64,000 nt of DNA from Lautropia sp. SCN 69-89 (lineage in GTDB: Bacteria; Pseudomonadota; Gammaproteobacteria; Burkholderiales; Burkholderiaceae_E): NCBI GenBank assembly GCA_001724855.1, contig MEED01000011.1:1-64000 (forward strand), written 5' to 3'. A program made the translations under genes and the position numbers. Each line of letters begins with the position of its first letter. The stretch's first letter is position 1. Positions 9,501-16,953 of this stretch are shown here, piece after piece. The notes below the pieces were generated by a model. The model worked only from the letters and a program-made list of their open reading frames with translations, searched no databases and was not told where the DNA came from.

Positions 9501-10830
9501 GAGCGCGCACGAGAGCGCCATGGCCCTGCTCGCACTGCGCGGCTGCGCGGCGCAGGACGACGCGGAGCGGCTGCGCCAGGCCACCGCCGTGCTGCGTGCC
9601 GCGGTCGAAGCGGAGTCGCACCTCGACCAGCCGCGACTCGAGGCGTTTGACCACCAGCCCTGTGCGTTGATTGCCAGCGCCTCGGCCTGGGCCGACTACG
9701 CGCGGCAGCTCGGCGCCGCCGCAGACGCATGCGCCCTGGCCGATCCCCTGCTCCCGCCACCCCGCGTGCTCGAAACGCTGGAAGGCGTTCCCCTGCCCCC
9801 TGCACTGGCCGCTGAAGGCGCGCCCACTGCCGCGCTGACCCCCACCCGGCTACTGCGTCTGGCCGCCTCGGCGTCGCGCAAGGCGGCCTTATCCAGCCGC
9901 CAGGAGATCTACCCCCGCGGCATGGCACCGCTGCAGGCCCTGCGCCACTCCTTGGGCGCGCTGATCGGCGCGCCGCAATTGCGCCTGCGCGAAATCCAGG
10001 ACCGCGTGCGCGGTCGCTATCCCGAGGCCTCAGCCTTGCCCGGCCGCCCCGAGCTGGACCGCCTGCTCGAAGAGGCCGGCGCGCCGCTGAGTTGGGACCC
10101 GTCTGCCGCGGAAGGCGCCGGCGCGTACCGACTCTCGACCTTGGGCAGCGCGCAGACGGCCGGCACCACCACGGTGTTTTCGCGTCACACCACCGAGCTC
10201 ACGCTGCGGGCCGCCGGCGACGGCGCCGGTGCCGAACTGGCCGACGCCACCGCGGTCGAGGAGCGCCTCACCCGAAGCCTTCAACAAGGTGGCCTTCTGG
10301 TGTTGACCGTTCACCCGCGCATCGCGCGCCGGGCCGAAGCTGAACTGCTGCACCGCTTCGGGCAGCCTGGCACCCAGCCCGCTCCCCTGCAGCGCGTGAA
10401 CTTCGACGCGCTGCTGCTGGGCGCGTTGCGTGAGCAGGCAACAGCCGCCCGCGTCGACTGGAACGTGGTCCTCGAGGCTGACGCCGCCGACCGCGGCAGC
10501 CGGCACTGGATCAACCTGCAGCGGTTGGTGCAAAGAACGCTGCCCACCCTGCGCACCGCACTGCTGCAAGGCACAGCGCCCATCCTGCTGGTCAGTGCCG
10601 GCCTGCTCGCCCGGTACGACCTGATGACACTGATCACCGAGGTCGAGGAGCACGCCGGCCGTCCTGGACACACGCCCAGTGTGTGGTTGCTGCTGCCCAC
10701 GACTCACCAGGGCCTACCGGTCATCGATGGCGTCGCGGTGCCGATCGTGAACAACATCCAGAACACCCGCACGTTGGCGCTGGCGCAGGCCTGGGTGGAG
10801 AACAAACACCGGGCGAGCGTCGCCCCGTAG
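6580..10830 (+). CDS. pglW: BREX-2 protein PglW (NERD plus protein kinase)
   Basis: A 1416-residue Ser/Thr kinase of the Pgl/BREX type 2 anti-phage system. An N-terminal NERD (nuclease-related) domain shows D55 and the E68-x-K70 pair (SLVEIKSRPG). A first kinase-like domain (about 210-500) is degenerate: the HRD motif reads H338-R339-A340 and no DFG is seen. A second kinase domain (about 520-780) is complete: glycine loop GRGSSS, VLKVA lysine, catalytic H636-R637-D638 in HRDIKPEN, DFS for DFG, and AGTHPYLDP. A helix-hairpin-like segment (MGIHNARELLAVDRIRF...GVGDKI) and a long C-terminal region follow. The GTG start has a strong GAGGAGGAG upstream and overlaps the HTH gene. Size and order fit PglW. 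Confidence 0.92.
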   Translation: MTLSAARWHVIAESNFAWEREALDWLRSQLPDRDPWHVWTNFEFIDDEGKVSEVDALVLSPAGLSLVEIKSRPGVLTGDVHSWTWTTDGRSTTVDNPVILANRKAKRLASLLKRQPAITKAKIRLPFVEPAIFLSSTSLSCRLEGLAKSATFQRGRPGALDDPGIVGALANGVTNRSATTVDSQQARAIARGLTEAGIRPSNKHRQVGDYRLGKLLSEGEGFQDWESQHVSIDTVHRRVRIYTVASASTPEARATRVRQARREFEILEGIDHPGILKVKDYKETELGPALIFDHDPKAMRLDHLLRDHGKDLSVTQRLQLVRDIAETLKYAHSKRLYHRALGPQSILVHGIGSGALHLRLMNWQTASRNVGESASPYTVHRTTGTQHVEDYVEDPGMIYLAPETTRADPAHGPSLDVFSLGCIAYQLFSGQPPAESVLDLAEKLRVGQGLRLSDVMDGCGARQQELIQFATCPDVLARYDTVQDFLDDLDRVEDELTTPDPEATVDPSVASAGDRLDGGFTVIKRMGRGSSSDALLVRKDGSDEEHVLKVACDVAHNDRLAAEGEVLARLHHQNIVAHRETLTVAGRTALLLKSAGSRTMAEKLKEEGRLSLDMLQRFGEELIEAVNHLEAEGVAHRDIKPENIGIAENRTGKLQLVLFDFSLCRTPADNITAGTHPYLDPFLSLRRPPRWDLYAERFALAVTLYEMAVGQPPVWGDGQTSPAMLDVEATIESDVFDPVTREGFTAFFSKALKGDYRERFDNAEDMLRAWRAIFAARQTVHPGETGAAEGLAAIAMTATPLTTMAELGYSLEAQDILERMGIHNARELLAVDRIRFRYLRGVGDKIRKEIRLTAKELARLRPDLTQGRSTAHDADEEVGGAVSVNELAAQLLPRRPAGDDRPEEAALAHYLGLDDSVQAGTWPNLGESAQANQVDRGTLTAALIKARERWLKNPAFTELRQQLDTLLRSQGQVMSAHESAMALLALRGCAAQDDAERLRQATAVLRAAVEAESHLDQPRLEAFDHQPCALIASASAWADYARQLGAAADACALADPLLPPPRVLETLEGVPLPPALAAEGAPTAALTPTRLLRLAASASRKAALSSRQEIYPRGMAPLQALRHSLGALIGAPQLRLREIQDRVRGRYPEASALPGRPELDRLLEEAGAPLSWDPSAAEGAGAYRLSTLGSAQTAGTTTVFSRHTTELTLRAAGDGAGAELADATAVEERLTRSLQQGGLLVLTVHPRIARRAEAELLHRFGQPGTQPAPLQRVNFDALLLGALREQATAARVDWNVVLEADAADRGSRHWINLQRLVQRTLPTLRTALLQGTAPILLVSAGLLARYDLMTLITEVEEHAGRPGHTPSVWLLLPTTHQGLPVIDGVAVPIVNNIQNTRTLALAQAWVENKHRASVAP

Positions 10831-10877
10831 ATCCGCGCCGCCGCGATGCCGAACGCCACAACGGAAAGAACAGCTCA

Positions 10878-13800
10878 GTGATCAACGCCCCACAACTGCT
10901 CGCGGACCTGACCCGCCTGCTCAAGCGCCTCGAAGACGACCTGCGCCAGCGCATCGCCGACGTAGCCGAGCTGAAAGCCGGCCTGCAGGCAGAGTGGCAG
11001 GCCGCCCGCGACGCCGACCGCACGGCAGAGACTTTCGAGAGCTGGGCCGACCAGGTCATCACGCAGGCAGGTGTGCACTGGCTGCTGAGCTGCGTGTTCC
11101 TGCGCTTCATCGAGGACAACGAACTGGTCGAGCGCCCCTGGCTGGGCGGCACACCGGAGTCCGACCGACTGGCGCTGGCGCGCGACCGGCACGAGGCCTA
11201 CTTCCGCGAAAAGCCGCTGGAGAGCGACCGCGACTACCTGCTCGCGTCCTTCCGCGAAGCCGGCACGCTGCCAGGACTGCATACCTTCTTCGACGAGGCG
11301 CACAACCCGGTCTTTCGCCTCGGCATCAGCGGCGATGCGGCGATGGTCCTGCGCCAGTTCTGGCAACAGGTGGACCCCAACACCGGCACACTCGCGCACG
11401 ACTTCACCGACCCTGAGTGGAACACCCGCTTCCTGGGCGATCTCTACCAAGACCTGTCGGAAGCCACGCGCAAGCGCTACGCGCTGCTTCAGACGCCGGA
11501 GTTCGTTGAGGAGTTCATCCTCGACCGCACCCTGACGCCGGCGATCCGGGAGTTCGGTTTCCGCGAAGTGCGGATGATCGACCCCACCTGCGGCTCGGGG
11601 CACTTTCTGCTGGGAGGCTTTCGCCGGTTGGTCGATGAATGGCTTCGACACGAGCCCGCACGCAACCCGCGTGACATTGCGAAACGCGCGCTGGACGCCG
11701 TTGCCGGTGTGGACCTGAATCCGTTCGCAGTCGCGATCACGCGCTTCCGGCTGCTGGTGGCGGCGCTCGAGGTCAGTGGTGTTGATCGGCTGACCGGAGC
11801 GCCCGACTTCAGGCTCAACGTCGCCATCGGCGACAGCCTGCTGCACGGCGCGCGCTTCGGTCTCACCGCCACCGCCGGCATGTTCGAGGACGCCGGGCAC
11901 TACGCCGGCACAGCCCTGGCGCACGCCTACGCAAGCGAGGACCTGGCCGACCTGAACCGCATCCTCGGCCGCCAGTACCACGCAGTGGTCGGCAACCCGC
12001 CGTACATCGTCGTCAAGGACGCGGCGCTGAACGCAGCCTACCGGCAGCGCTATGCCAGCTGCCACATGAAGTATTCGCTCGGTGCGCCGTTCACCGAGCG
12101 CTTCTTCGAGCTGGCGCTCACCGGCAACGGCCGCCCCGCCGGCTTCGTGGGCCTGATTACCGCCAACAGCTTCATGAAGCGCGAGTTCGGTAGCAAGCTG
12201 ATCGAGCAGGTGCTGCCGCGGCTGGATCTCACGCACGTCATCGATACCTCGGGCGCCTACATCCCCGGCCACGGCACGCCGACCGTCATCCTGTTCGGCC
12301 GCCACCGCGCGCCGGTGGGCGACACGGTGCGCACGGTGATGGGCATCAAGGGCGAGCCGAGCACGCCTGACGATCCGGCGCGGGGGTTGGTGTGGTCGGC
12401 GATCGTCGGACAGGTGGACGTTGCCGGCTCGGAGAGCGAGTTCGTCAGCGTGGGGGATACGCCGAGGGAGACGTTCGCTAAGCATCCTTGGAGCATCGGC
12501 GGCGGGGGGGCTGCCGAGCTTCGGGAGGTAATCGAAGAAGCCGCAGAGAGAAGGCTCCGCGAACAGGCCGAGTCGATCGGGTTTATGGCGATCACGGGCG
12601 AAGACGAAGCATTCTTGGTACCACCGCATATCGCCTCGCGCATTGGCGCGCCGACGCGAGCGTTTGTCCTAGGCGATGCCGTTCGGGACTGGACGGTCCA
12701 CCCCGGAAACCTTGTCGAGTTTCCCTACAGCGAGACGCCCCGCGGCTTCGAGCCAGCTCCGTATGCGGTGGCTTCGACCTATGACCGCTGGTCTTGGCGC
12801 AACCGCGTTTTCCTTCGATCCCGCGTGATGTTCGGCAAGACTGCCGAACAGCACGGTTTTCGTTGGGACCAGTACATGCAGTTCATTGAGAGTCGTGTCT
12901 CGGCCGCATGCCTGATCACCTTTGGCGAAGTCGCAACCCACAACCACTTCGTCCTCGACCGCGGCGGCAAGGTCTTCAAGCAGACGGCGCCGGTGATCAA
13001 ACTGCCGGCAGGCAGCAGCGAGGACGAGCACCTCGGGCTGCTCGGACTGCTCAATTCGTCGGTGGCGTGCTTCTGGTTCCAGCAGGTTTGTCACAACAAG
13101 GGCGGCCCTGGCGGTGGGAGCAGCAAGGACGAGAAGTGGCATGACTTCTACGCCTTCAACTCGACCACGGTCGCCGAGTTCCCGCTTGTGGCCGAGCGCC
13201 CGGTGGTATTGGCGCGCCAGCTTGACGATCTTGCGTTGCGGCTCACCTCCTGTATGCCGTCCGCCCAAGTTTCGACCGCGACCTCACTTGGAACCGTGCC
13301 GAGCCGTGGCGTGCTCGACCGTGCGCGCGCCGAAGCAGTTTCAATCCGCAAGCAGATGGTGGCCTGGCAGGAAGAGCTCGATTGGCACGTCTACGGCTTG
13401 TACGGTGTGCTGCCTGCAGAGATCGACCCAATGGCCGTAAAGCACGCTGACCCGCCCGAGGTGGACCGTGGTGAGCGTGCGTTTGAGATCGTGCTGGCGC
13501 GCAGGGCAGCCGCGGGAAAGCTAGAGACGCGTTGGTTCGAATGGTTGGGCATCGCACCGGTGACCGAGATCCCCGGTCGGTGGCCCGCCGACTACCGAGA
13601 GGTGGTACGGCGTCGGATCGACCTGATCGAGCGCGAGCGCAACATCGGCCTCATCGAGAGCATGGGCTGCAAGCGTCGCTGGGAGTGGGCGGCCTGGGAC
13701 GACCTGGAACACACTGCGCTGCGCGATTGGCTGCTCGATCGACTGGAGGCGCCACACCTGTGGTCCGGCACCGCCGACCGCCCACCTCAGCTCATCACCA

Positions 13801-14483
13801 TCAACCGCTTGGCCGACGCAGTGCGCGTCGACGCCGGCTTCATGCAGATCGCCGAGGTCTACGCCGGCCACGCGGACTTCAACCTGACGCAGGTGATTGC
13901 TGAACTCGTCGCCGGCGAATCGGTGCCGTTTCTGCCCGTGCTGCGCTACACCGACATGGGCCTGCGCAAGCGCGCGCAATGGGAAGACACCTGGGCGCTG
14001 CAGCGACGCGAGGACGCCGGCGAGAACGTCGGCAAGATCCCCGTGCCGCCCAAGTACCAGAACAAGGACTTTCTGAAGGCAGACTTCTGGCGCCTGCGCG
14101 GCGGCCTGGACGTTCCGAAGGAGCGCTGGGTCAGCTACCCCGGCTGCGAACGCGGCGCCGATACCAGCCTGCCCATCGCCTGGGCCGGCTGGAACCATCT
14201 TCAGCAGGCCACCGTCCTTGCCGCCTACTACCTCGAGATGAAGGAGAACGAAGGCTGGGAGCCTGCTCGCCTGCAGCCGCTGCTCGCCGGCCTGCTGGAA
14301 CTGGTGCCTTGGCTGGAGCAATGGCACAACGAGATCGATCCTACCTACGGCGAGCGCATGGGCACGTACTACCGGGGCTTCGTCGTCGAGGAGGCTCGGG
14401 GGCTGGGGTTCACGCTGGAGGACCTCAGGGCCTGGAGGCCCGCGGCAGCGCCGACCCGTCGTGGACGGCGGCTCGCCATCTGA
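10878..14483 (+). CDS. pglX: BREX-2 adenine-specific DNA methyltransferase PglX
   Basis: A 1201-residue class I SAM-dependent N6-adenine methyltransferase, thought to modify host DNA in BREX and help discriminate phage. Motif I is D235PTCGSGHFLL and catalytic motif IV is N373PPY. The N-terminal 200 residues are helical, and the C-terminal half should carry target recognition. The GTG at 10878 is chosen because GGAAAG precedes it and VINAPQLLADLTRLL matches PglX N-termini; the longer frame runs through the pglW tail. It follows pglW by 47 bp. By eye, the stretch around 12430-13350 uses more A/T-ending codons than its flanks, which could mark a swapped recognition domain. Confidence 0.93.
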   Translation: MINAPQLLADLTRLLKRLEDDLRQRIADVAELKAGLQAEWQAARDADRTAETFESWADQVITQAGVHWLLSCVFLRFIEDNELVERPWLGGTPESDRLALARDRHEAYFREKPLESDRDYLLASFREAGTLPGLHTFFDEAHNPVFRLGISGDAAMVLRQFWQQVDPNTGTLAHDFTDPEWNTRFLGDLYQDLSEATRKRYALLQTPEFVEEFILDRTLTPAIREFGFREVRMIDPTCGSGHFLLGGFRRLVDEWLRHEPARNPRDIAKRALDAVAGVDLNPFAVAITRFRLLVAALEVSGVDRLTGAPDFRLNVAIGDSLLHGARFGLTATAGMFEDAGHYAGTALAHAYASEDLADLNRILGRQYHAVVGNPPYIVVKDAALNAAYRQRYASCHMKYSLGAPFTERFFELALTGNGRPAGFVGLITANSFMKREFGSKLIEQVLPRLDLTHVIDTSGAYIPGHGTPTVILFGRHRAPVGDTVRTVMGIKGEPSTPDDPARGLVWSAIVGQVDVAGSESEFVSVGDTPRETFAKHPWSIGGGGAAELREVIEEAAERRLREQAESIGFMAITGEDEAFLVPPHIASRIGAPTRAFVLGDAVRDWTVHPGNLVEFPYSETPRGFEPAPYAVASTYDRWSWRNRVFLRSRVMFGKTAEQHGFRWDQYMQFIESRVSAACLITFGEVATHNHFVLDRGGKVFKQTAPVIKLPAGSSEDEHLGLLGLLNSSVACFWFQQVCHNKGGPGGGSSKDEKWHDFYAFNSTTVAEFPLVAERPVVLARQLDDLALRLTSCMPSAQVSTATSLGTVPSRGVLDRARAEAVSIRKQMVAWQEELDWHVYGLYGVLPAEIDPMAVKHADPPEVDRGERAFEIVLARRAAAGKLETRWFEWLGIAPVTEIPGRWPADYREVVRRRIDLIERERNIGLIESMGCKRRWEWAAWDDLEHTALRDWLLDRLEAPHLWSGTADRPPQLITINRLADAVRVDAGFMQIAEVYAGHADFNLTQVIAELVAGESVPFLPVLRYTDMGLRKRAQWEDTWALQRREDAGENVGKIPVPPKYQNKDFLKADFWRLRGGLDVPKERWVSYPGCERGADTSLPIAWAGWNHLQQATVLAAYYLEMKENEGWEPARLQPLLAGLLELVPWLEQWHNEIDPTYGERMGTYYRGFVVEEARGLGFTLEDLRAWRPAAAPTRRGRRLAI

Positions 14484-14509
14484 CACCTGGTTCGAAGGAA
14501 CGCACGACG

Positions 14510-15748
14510 ATGGAATCAGCTGTAGCGCCACCCACGCCAAAGGCGGAGCCACTCTTCACGCTCGAGTTGGGTGACAACGGCGGGCAATTGGCGCCGACTG
14601 ATTACGCAGTGTTGACACGCTGGATCCAGACGGAACAAGCGAACTGGTCGTGGCTCATGCAACGTACGCGTGGAGACCACGAGAACGCCCTGCGTGAATG
14701 CGTTGATGGGCTAAACCGTGCCGCCAACCACGCTAGTCAAGCGCAACAGCATCTGACTTCGAATCCACAACATGCCGAACAACAGAAAGAGGCATGCAAG
14801 AGCCGAGTGGAAGACGTATTCCTGCGACACCGTCTGCCTCACAGCTCTACGCCACTGGCCAAGCGAATCGAGACCTTCCGGAACGAAGCAGGTGACTTGG
14901 CGGCGAGCAATTTCGCCGCGGTCTTCGTAAGTTCGCAGAGCGGTGAACCACGGTTCCAACCGCAAGAGCTGAACGCATGGCGAGGCTTGATCGAAGGTCT
15001 GATTGAGAGATTCAACCTGCATGCCGCGGTGGCCAAAGGGCGAAAGCAGGCAGCGGAACAATCGTTCGAGCAGCTTCGCACCAAGGCGGAACAGCTGGTT
15101 AACGAGAAAACCGAAACATACGAAGCGCTGCACCGTGACTACGACGCGTTGGCAAGGACGATCCGCGTCGCCGAGTCCGATCAGTCCACGAAGTTCAACG
15201 ATGCGCAGACCTCTCGGCATGATGAGTTCGACAAGCTCAGGGGCAAGCATGCAGAGGACATGGAATCGCTCCGCAAGACGTTCCGGGAGGAAATAGCACT
15301 ACGGGCGCCGGCCGAATACTGGGAGAAGAAGCGCGTTGGACATCGGAATCTGGCATGGGTGACCGGAATCGCGTCATTCGCAGGGATCGCTATCGCCGCA
15401 GCAGTCCTGGGTTCGCAGGTCCACGAACTCCTCCAAGGGACGGCGCCAAACGCTTCGCCTGAAAGCTGGCGCATCGGGATTCTCGTCATCATCGCCATCT
15501 TTCTGGTCTGGGGCGTGAGGCTGTTCGTCCGTATGTTTCTCAGTCACCTGCACCTCCTGACCGACTCCGGCGAGCGAGTCGTGATGGTGCAGACATATCT
15601 GTCCTTGCTCGAAGGCGATCGACTGGCGAGCAAGGAGGATCGGCAATTGATCCTGCAAGCACTCTTTCGCCCGGCGTCAGACGGAATCGTGAAGGACGAA
15701 GGCCTTCCCACTTCATTGGCCGAAGCCTTGACTCGCGCTCCGAGGTGA
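14510..15748 (+). CDS. Coiled-coil membrane protein, resembles DUF6161
   Basis: A 412-residue protein that is not one of the six standard BREX-2 components. The N-terminal half is soluble and helical; residues of about 170-270 are charged heptad-like coiled coil (KGRKQAAEQSFEQLRTKAE); two membrane helices follow (NLAWVTGIASFAGIAIAAAV and WRIGILVIIAIFLVWGV). A conserved-looking tail contains HLHLLTDSGERVVMVQTYL. The tail and layout resemble DUF6161 proteins; this is from memory and should be tested. AAGGA precedes the ATG. It starts 26 bp after pglX and ends 4 bp before fic, so it is part of the same transcript. Base composition looks less GC-extreme than the pgl genes. Its function is unknown. 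Confidence 0.75.
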   Translation: MESAVAPPTPKAEPLFTLELGDNGGQLAPTDYAVLTRWIQTEQANWSWLMQRTRGDHENALRECVDGLNRAANHASQAQQHLTSNPQHAEQQKEACKSRVEDVFLRHRLPHSSTPLAKRIETFRNEAGDLAASNFAAVFVSSQSGEPRFQPQELNAWRGLIEGLIERFNLHAAVAKGRKQAAEQSFEQLRTKAEQLVNEKTETYEALHRDYDALARTIRVAESDQSTKFNDAQTSRHDEFDKLRGKHAEDMESLRKTFREEIALRAPAEYWEKKRVGHRNLAWVTGIASFAGIAIAAAVLGSQVHELLQGTAPNASPESWRIGILVIIAIFLVWGVRLFVRMFLSHLHLLTDSGERVVMVQTYLSLLEGDRLASKEDRQLILQALFRPASDGIVKDEGLPTSLAEALTRAPR

Positions 15749-15752
15749 CGAG

Positions 15753-16826
15753 ATGTTCGATCGCAATCGACCCTACAACGATCTTCCGCCGCTGCCGCCC
15801 GCGGTAACCGTCGAGACGCAAGCGGTATTGAAGAAGGCGATCACGGCCAGTCGAGCACTCGCGGAACTCAAGGGCATGGCTGAACGCATGCCCAACCAGG
15901 CCATGCTGATCGACAGTCTGGTATTGCAGGAAGCGAGGGCATCGTCGGAAATCGAGAACATCCTGACGACCAACGACGAGCTATTCAAGGCCGCATCGGA
16001 TGAAGCGCAACCAGCCAGTCTCGAAGCCAAGGAAGTGCTGAGGTACCGGCAGGCATTGAAGTACGGGTTCGACGGGATCAGGAAGCGGCCGCTGGCGACG
16101 GGTCTGTTCGTCGACATCGCCAGACTCATCAAGCAGGCCGACTTCGGCGTGCGTCGCACACCCGGCACCCGCATCGTCAACAGCCGCGCCGAGACGATCT
16201 ACACGCCGCCCGAAGGCGAAGAGGTCATCCGCGACAAGCTGCGCGACCTCGAGAACTTCATGCATGCCGACGACGGGTTGGACGTCCTGGTGAGGATGGC
16301 GCTCGTGCACTACCAGTTCGAAGCGATCCACCCCTTTCCGGACGGCAACGGACGCACGGGGCGCATCCTGAACATCCTGTACCTGGTAGACCGCGGCCTG
16401 TTGAACCTGCCCGTGCTCTACCTGTCGCGCCACATCATCGATCACAAGTCGGCGTACTACGAGGGTCTGCGGCGCGTAACCGAGGAAGGTGCCTGGGCGG
16501 ACTGGGTGTTGTACATGCTCGACGCGGTGGAGCAGACGTCGCTGCGCACGCGCCAGCAAATCACCGAAATCCTCAAGTTGATGGAAGCGGTGCGCGAACG
16601 GGTGCAGCGCGAAGCGCCGGGCGTCTACAGCAAGGACCTGATCGAGCAGATCTTCCGGCAGCCCTACTGCAAGATCCAATTCCTCGAACGGGCGGGCATG
16701 GGTACCCGGCAGACCTGCGCGAAGTATCTGCGCGAGCTGGAGCGGCTGGGCGTATTGCACGGCCAGAAGATGGGCCGAGAGGTCTATTTCATCAATCGGG
16801 CTCTGTTCGAGCTTCTGACGCGATGA
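15753..16826 (+). CDS. Fic-domain protein (putative AMP transferase)
   Basis: A 357-residue Fic family protein, usually an AMP transferase modifying Tyr, Ser or Thr of target proteins. The Fic core H193PFPDGNGRTGR is complete, including the catalytic His and the Asp. An N-terminal inhibitory helix of the (S/T)xxxE(G/N) type is visible as S64-S-E-I-E68-N69, so it should be self-inhibited (class II). The N-terminal part looks like the Fic_N domain, and a winged-helix segment (GTRQTCAKYLRELERLGVLHGQK) closes the protein. It sits 4 bp after the membrane-protein gene, inside the BREX operon between pglX and pglY, where no Fic gene belongs in the standard set. Confidence 0.9.
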   Translation: MFDRNRPYNDLPPLPPAVTVETQAVLKKAITASRALAELKGMAERMPNQAMLIDSLVLQEARASSEIENILTTNDELFKAASDEAQPASLEAKEVLRYRQALKYGFDGIRKRPLATGLFVDIARLIKQADFGVRRTPGTRIVNSRAETIYTPPEGEEVIRDKLRDLENFMHADDGLDVLVRMALVHYQFEAIHPFPDGNGRTGRILNILYLVDRGLLNLPVLYLSRHIIDHKSAYYEGLRRVTEEGAWADWVLYMLDAVEQTSLRTRQQITEILKLMEAVRERVQREAPGVYSKDLIEQIFRQPYCKIQFLERAGMGTRQTCAKYLRELERLGVLHGQKMGREVYFINRALFELLTR

Positions 16827-16855
16827 ACCGCGCGGACCGTTCGTGGATGCTATAT

Positions 16856-16881
16856 GTTAAAAGAAGTGGCTATTTTTTAAC
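16856..16881. promoter_or_regulatory. AT-rich inverted repeat between fic and pglY
   Basis: GTTAAAA (16856-16862) and TTTTAAC (16875-16881) form a perfect 7-bp inverted repeat with a 12-bp spacer, inside a conspicuously AT-rich patch in an otherwise GC-rich operon. The 127-bp gap from fic to pglY is the longest within the pgl genes. It could be an operator or promoter for pglY-pglZ-brxD-brxHI. A Rho-independent terminator is less likely because the stem is A/T only. Confidence 0.45.
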
Positions 16882-16953
16882 GCGTTCCGACCATACGTTC
16901 ATTTGCACAACATGTCCGCCTCAAAAGGCGGCCGCCAGGGTGGGAGCTTCTTG

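Noticed and set aside
7576-9654. Minus-strand open frame of 692 codons
   Set aside because: Antisense shadow of pglW, with Arg/Gly/Val-rich, domain-free sequence.
14510-16826. Classical toxin-antitoxin pair (Fic with small antitoxin)
   Set aside because: The Fic protein already carries its own inhibitory S-S-E-I-E-N motif, and the upstream partner is a 412-residue membrane protein rather than a small antitoxin.
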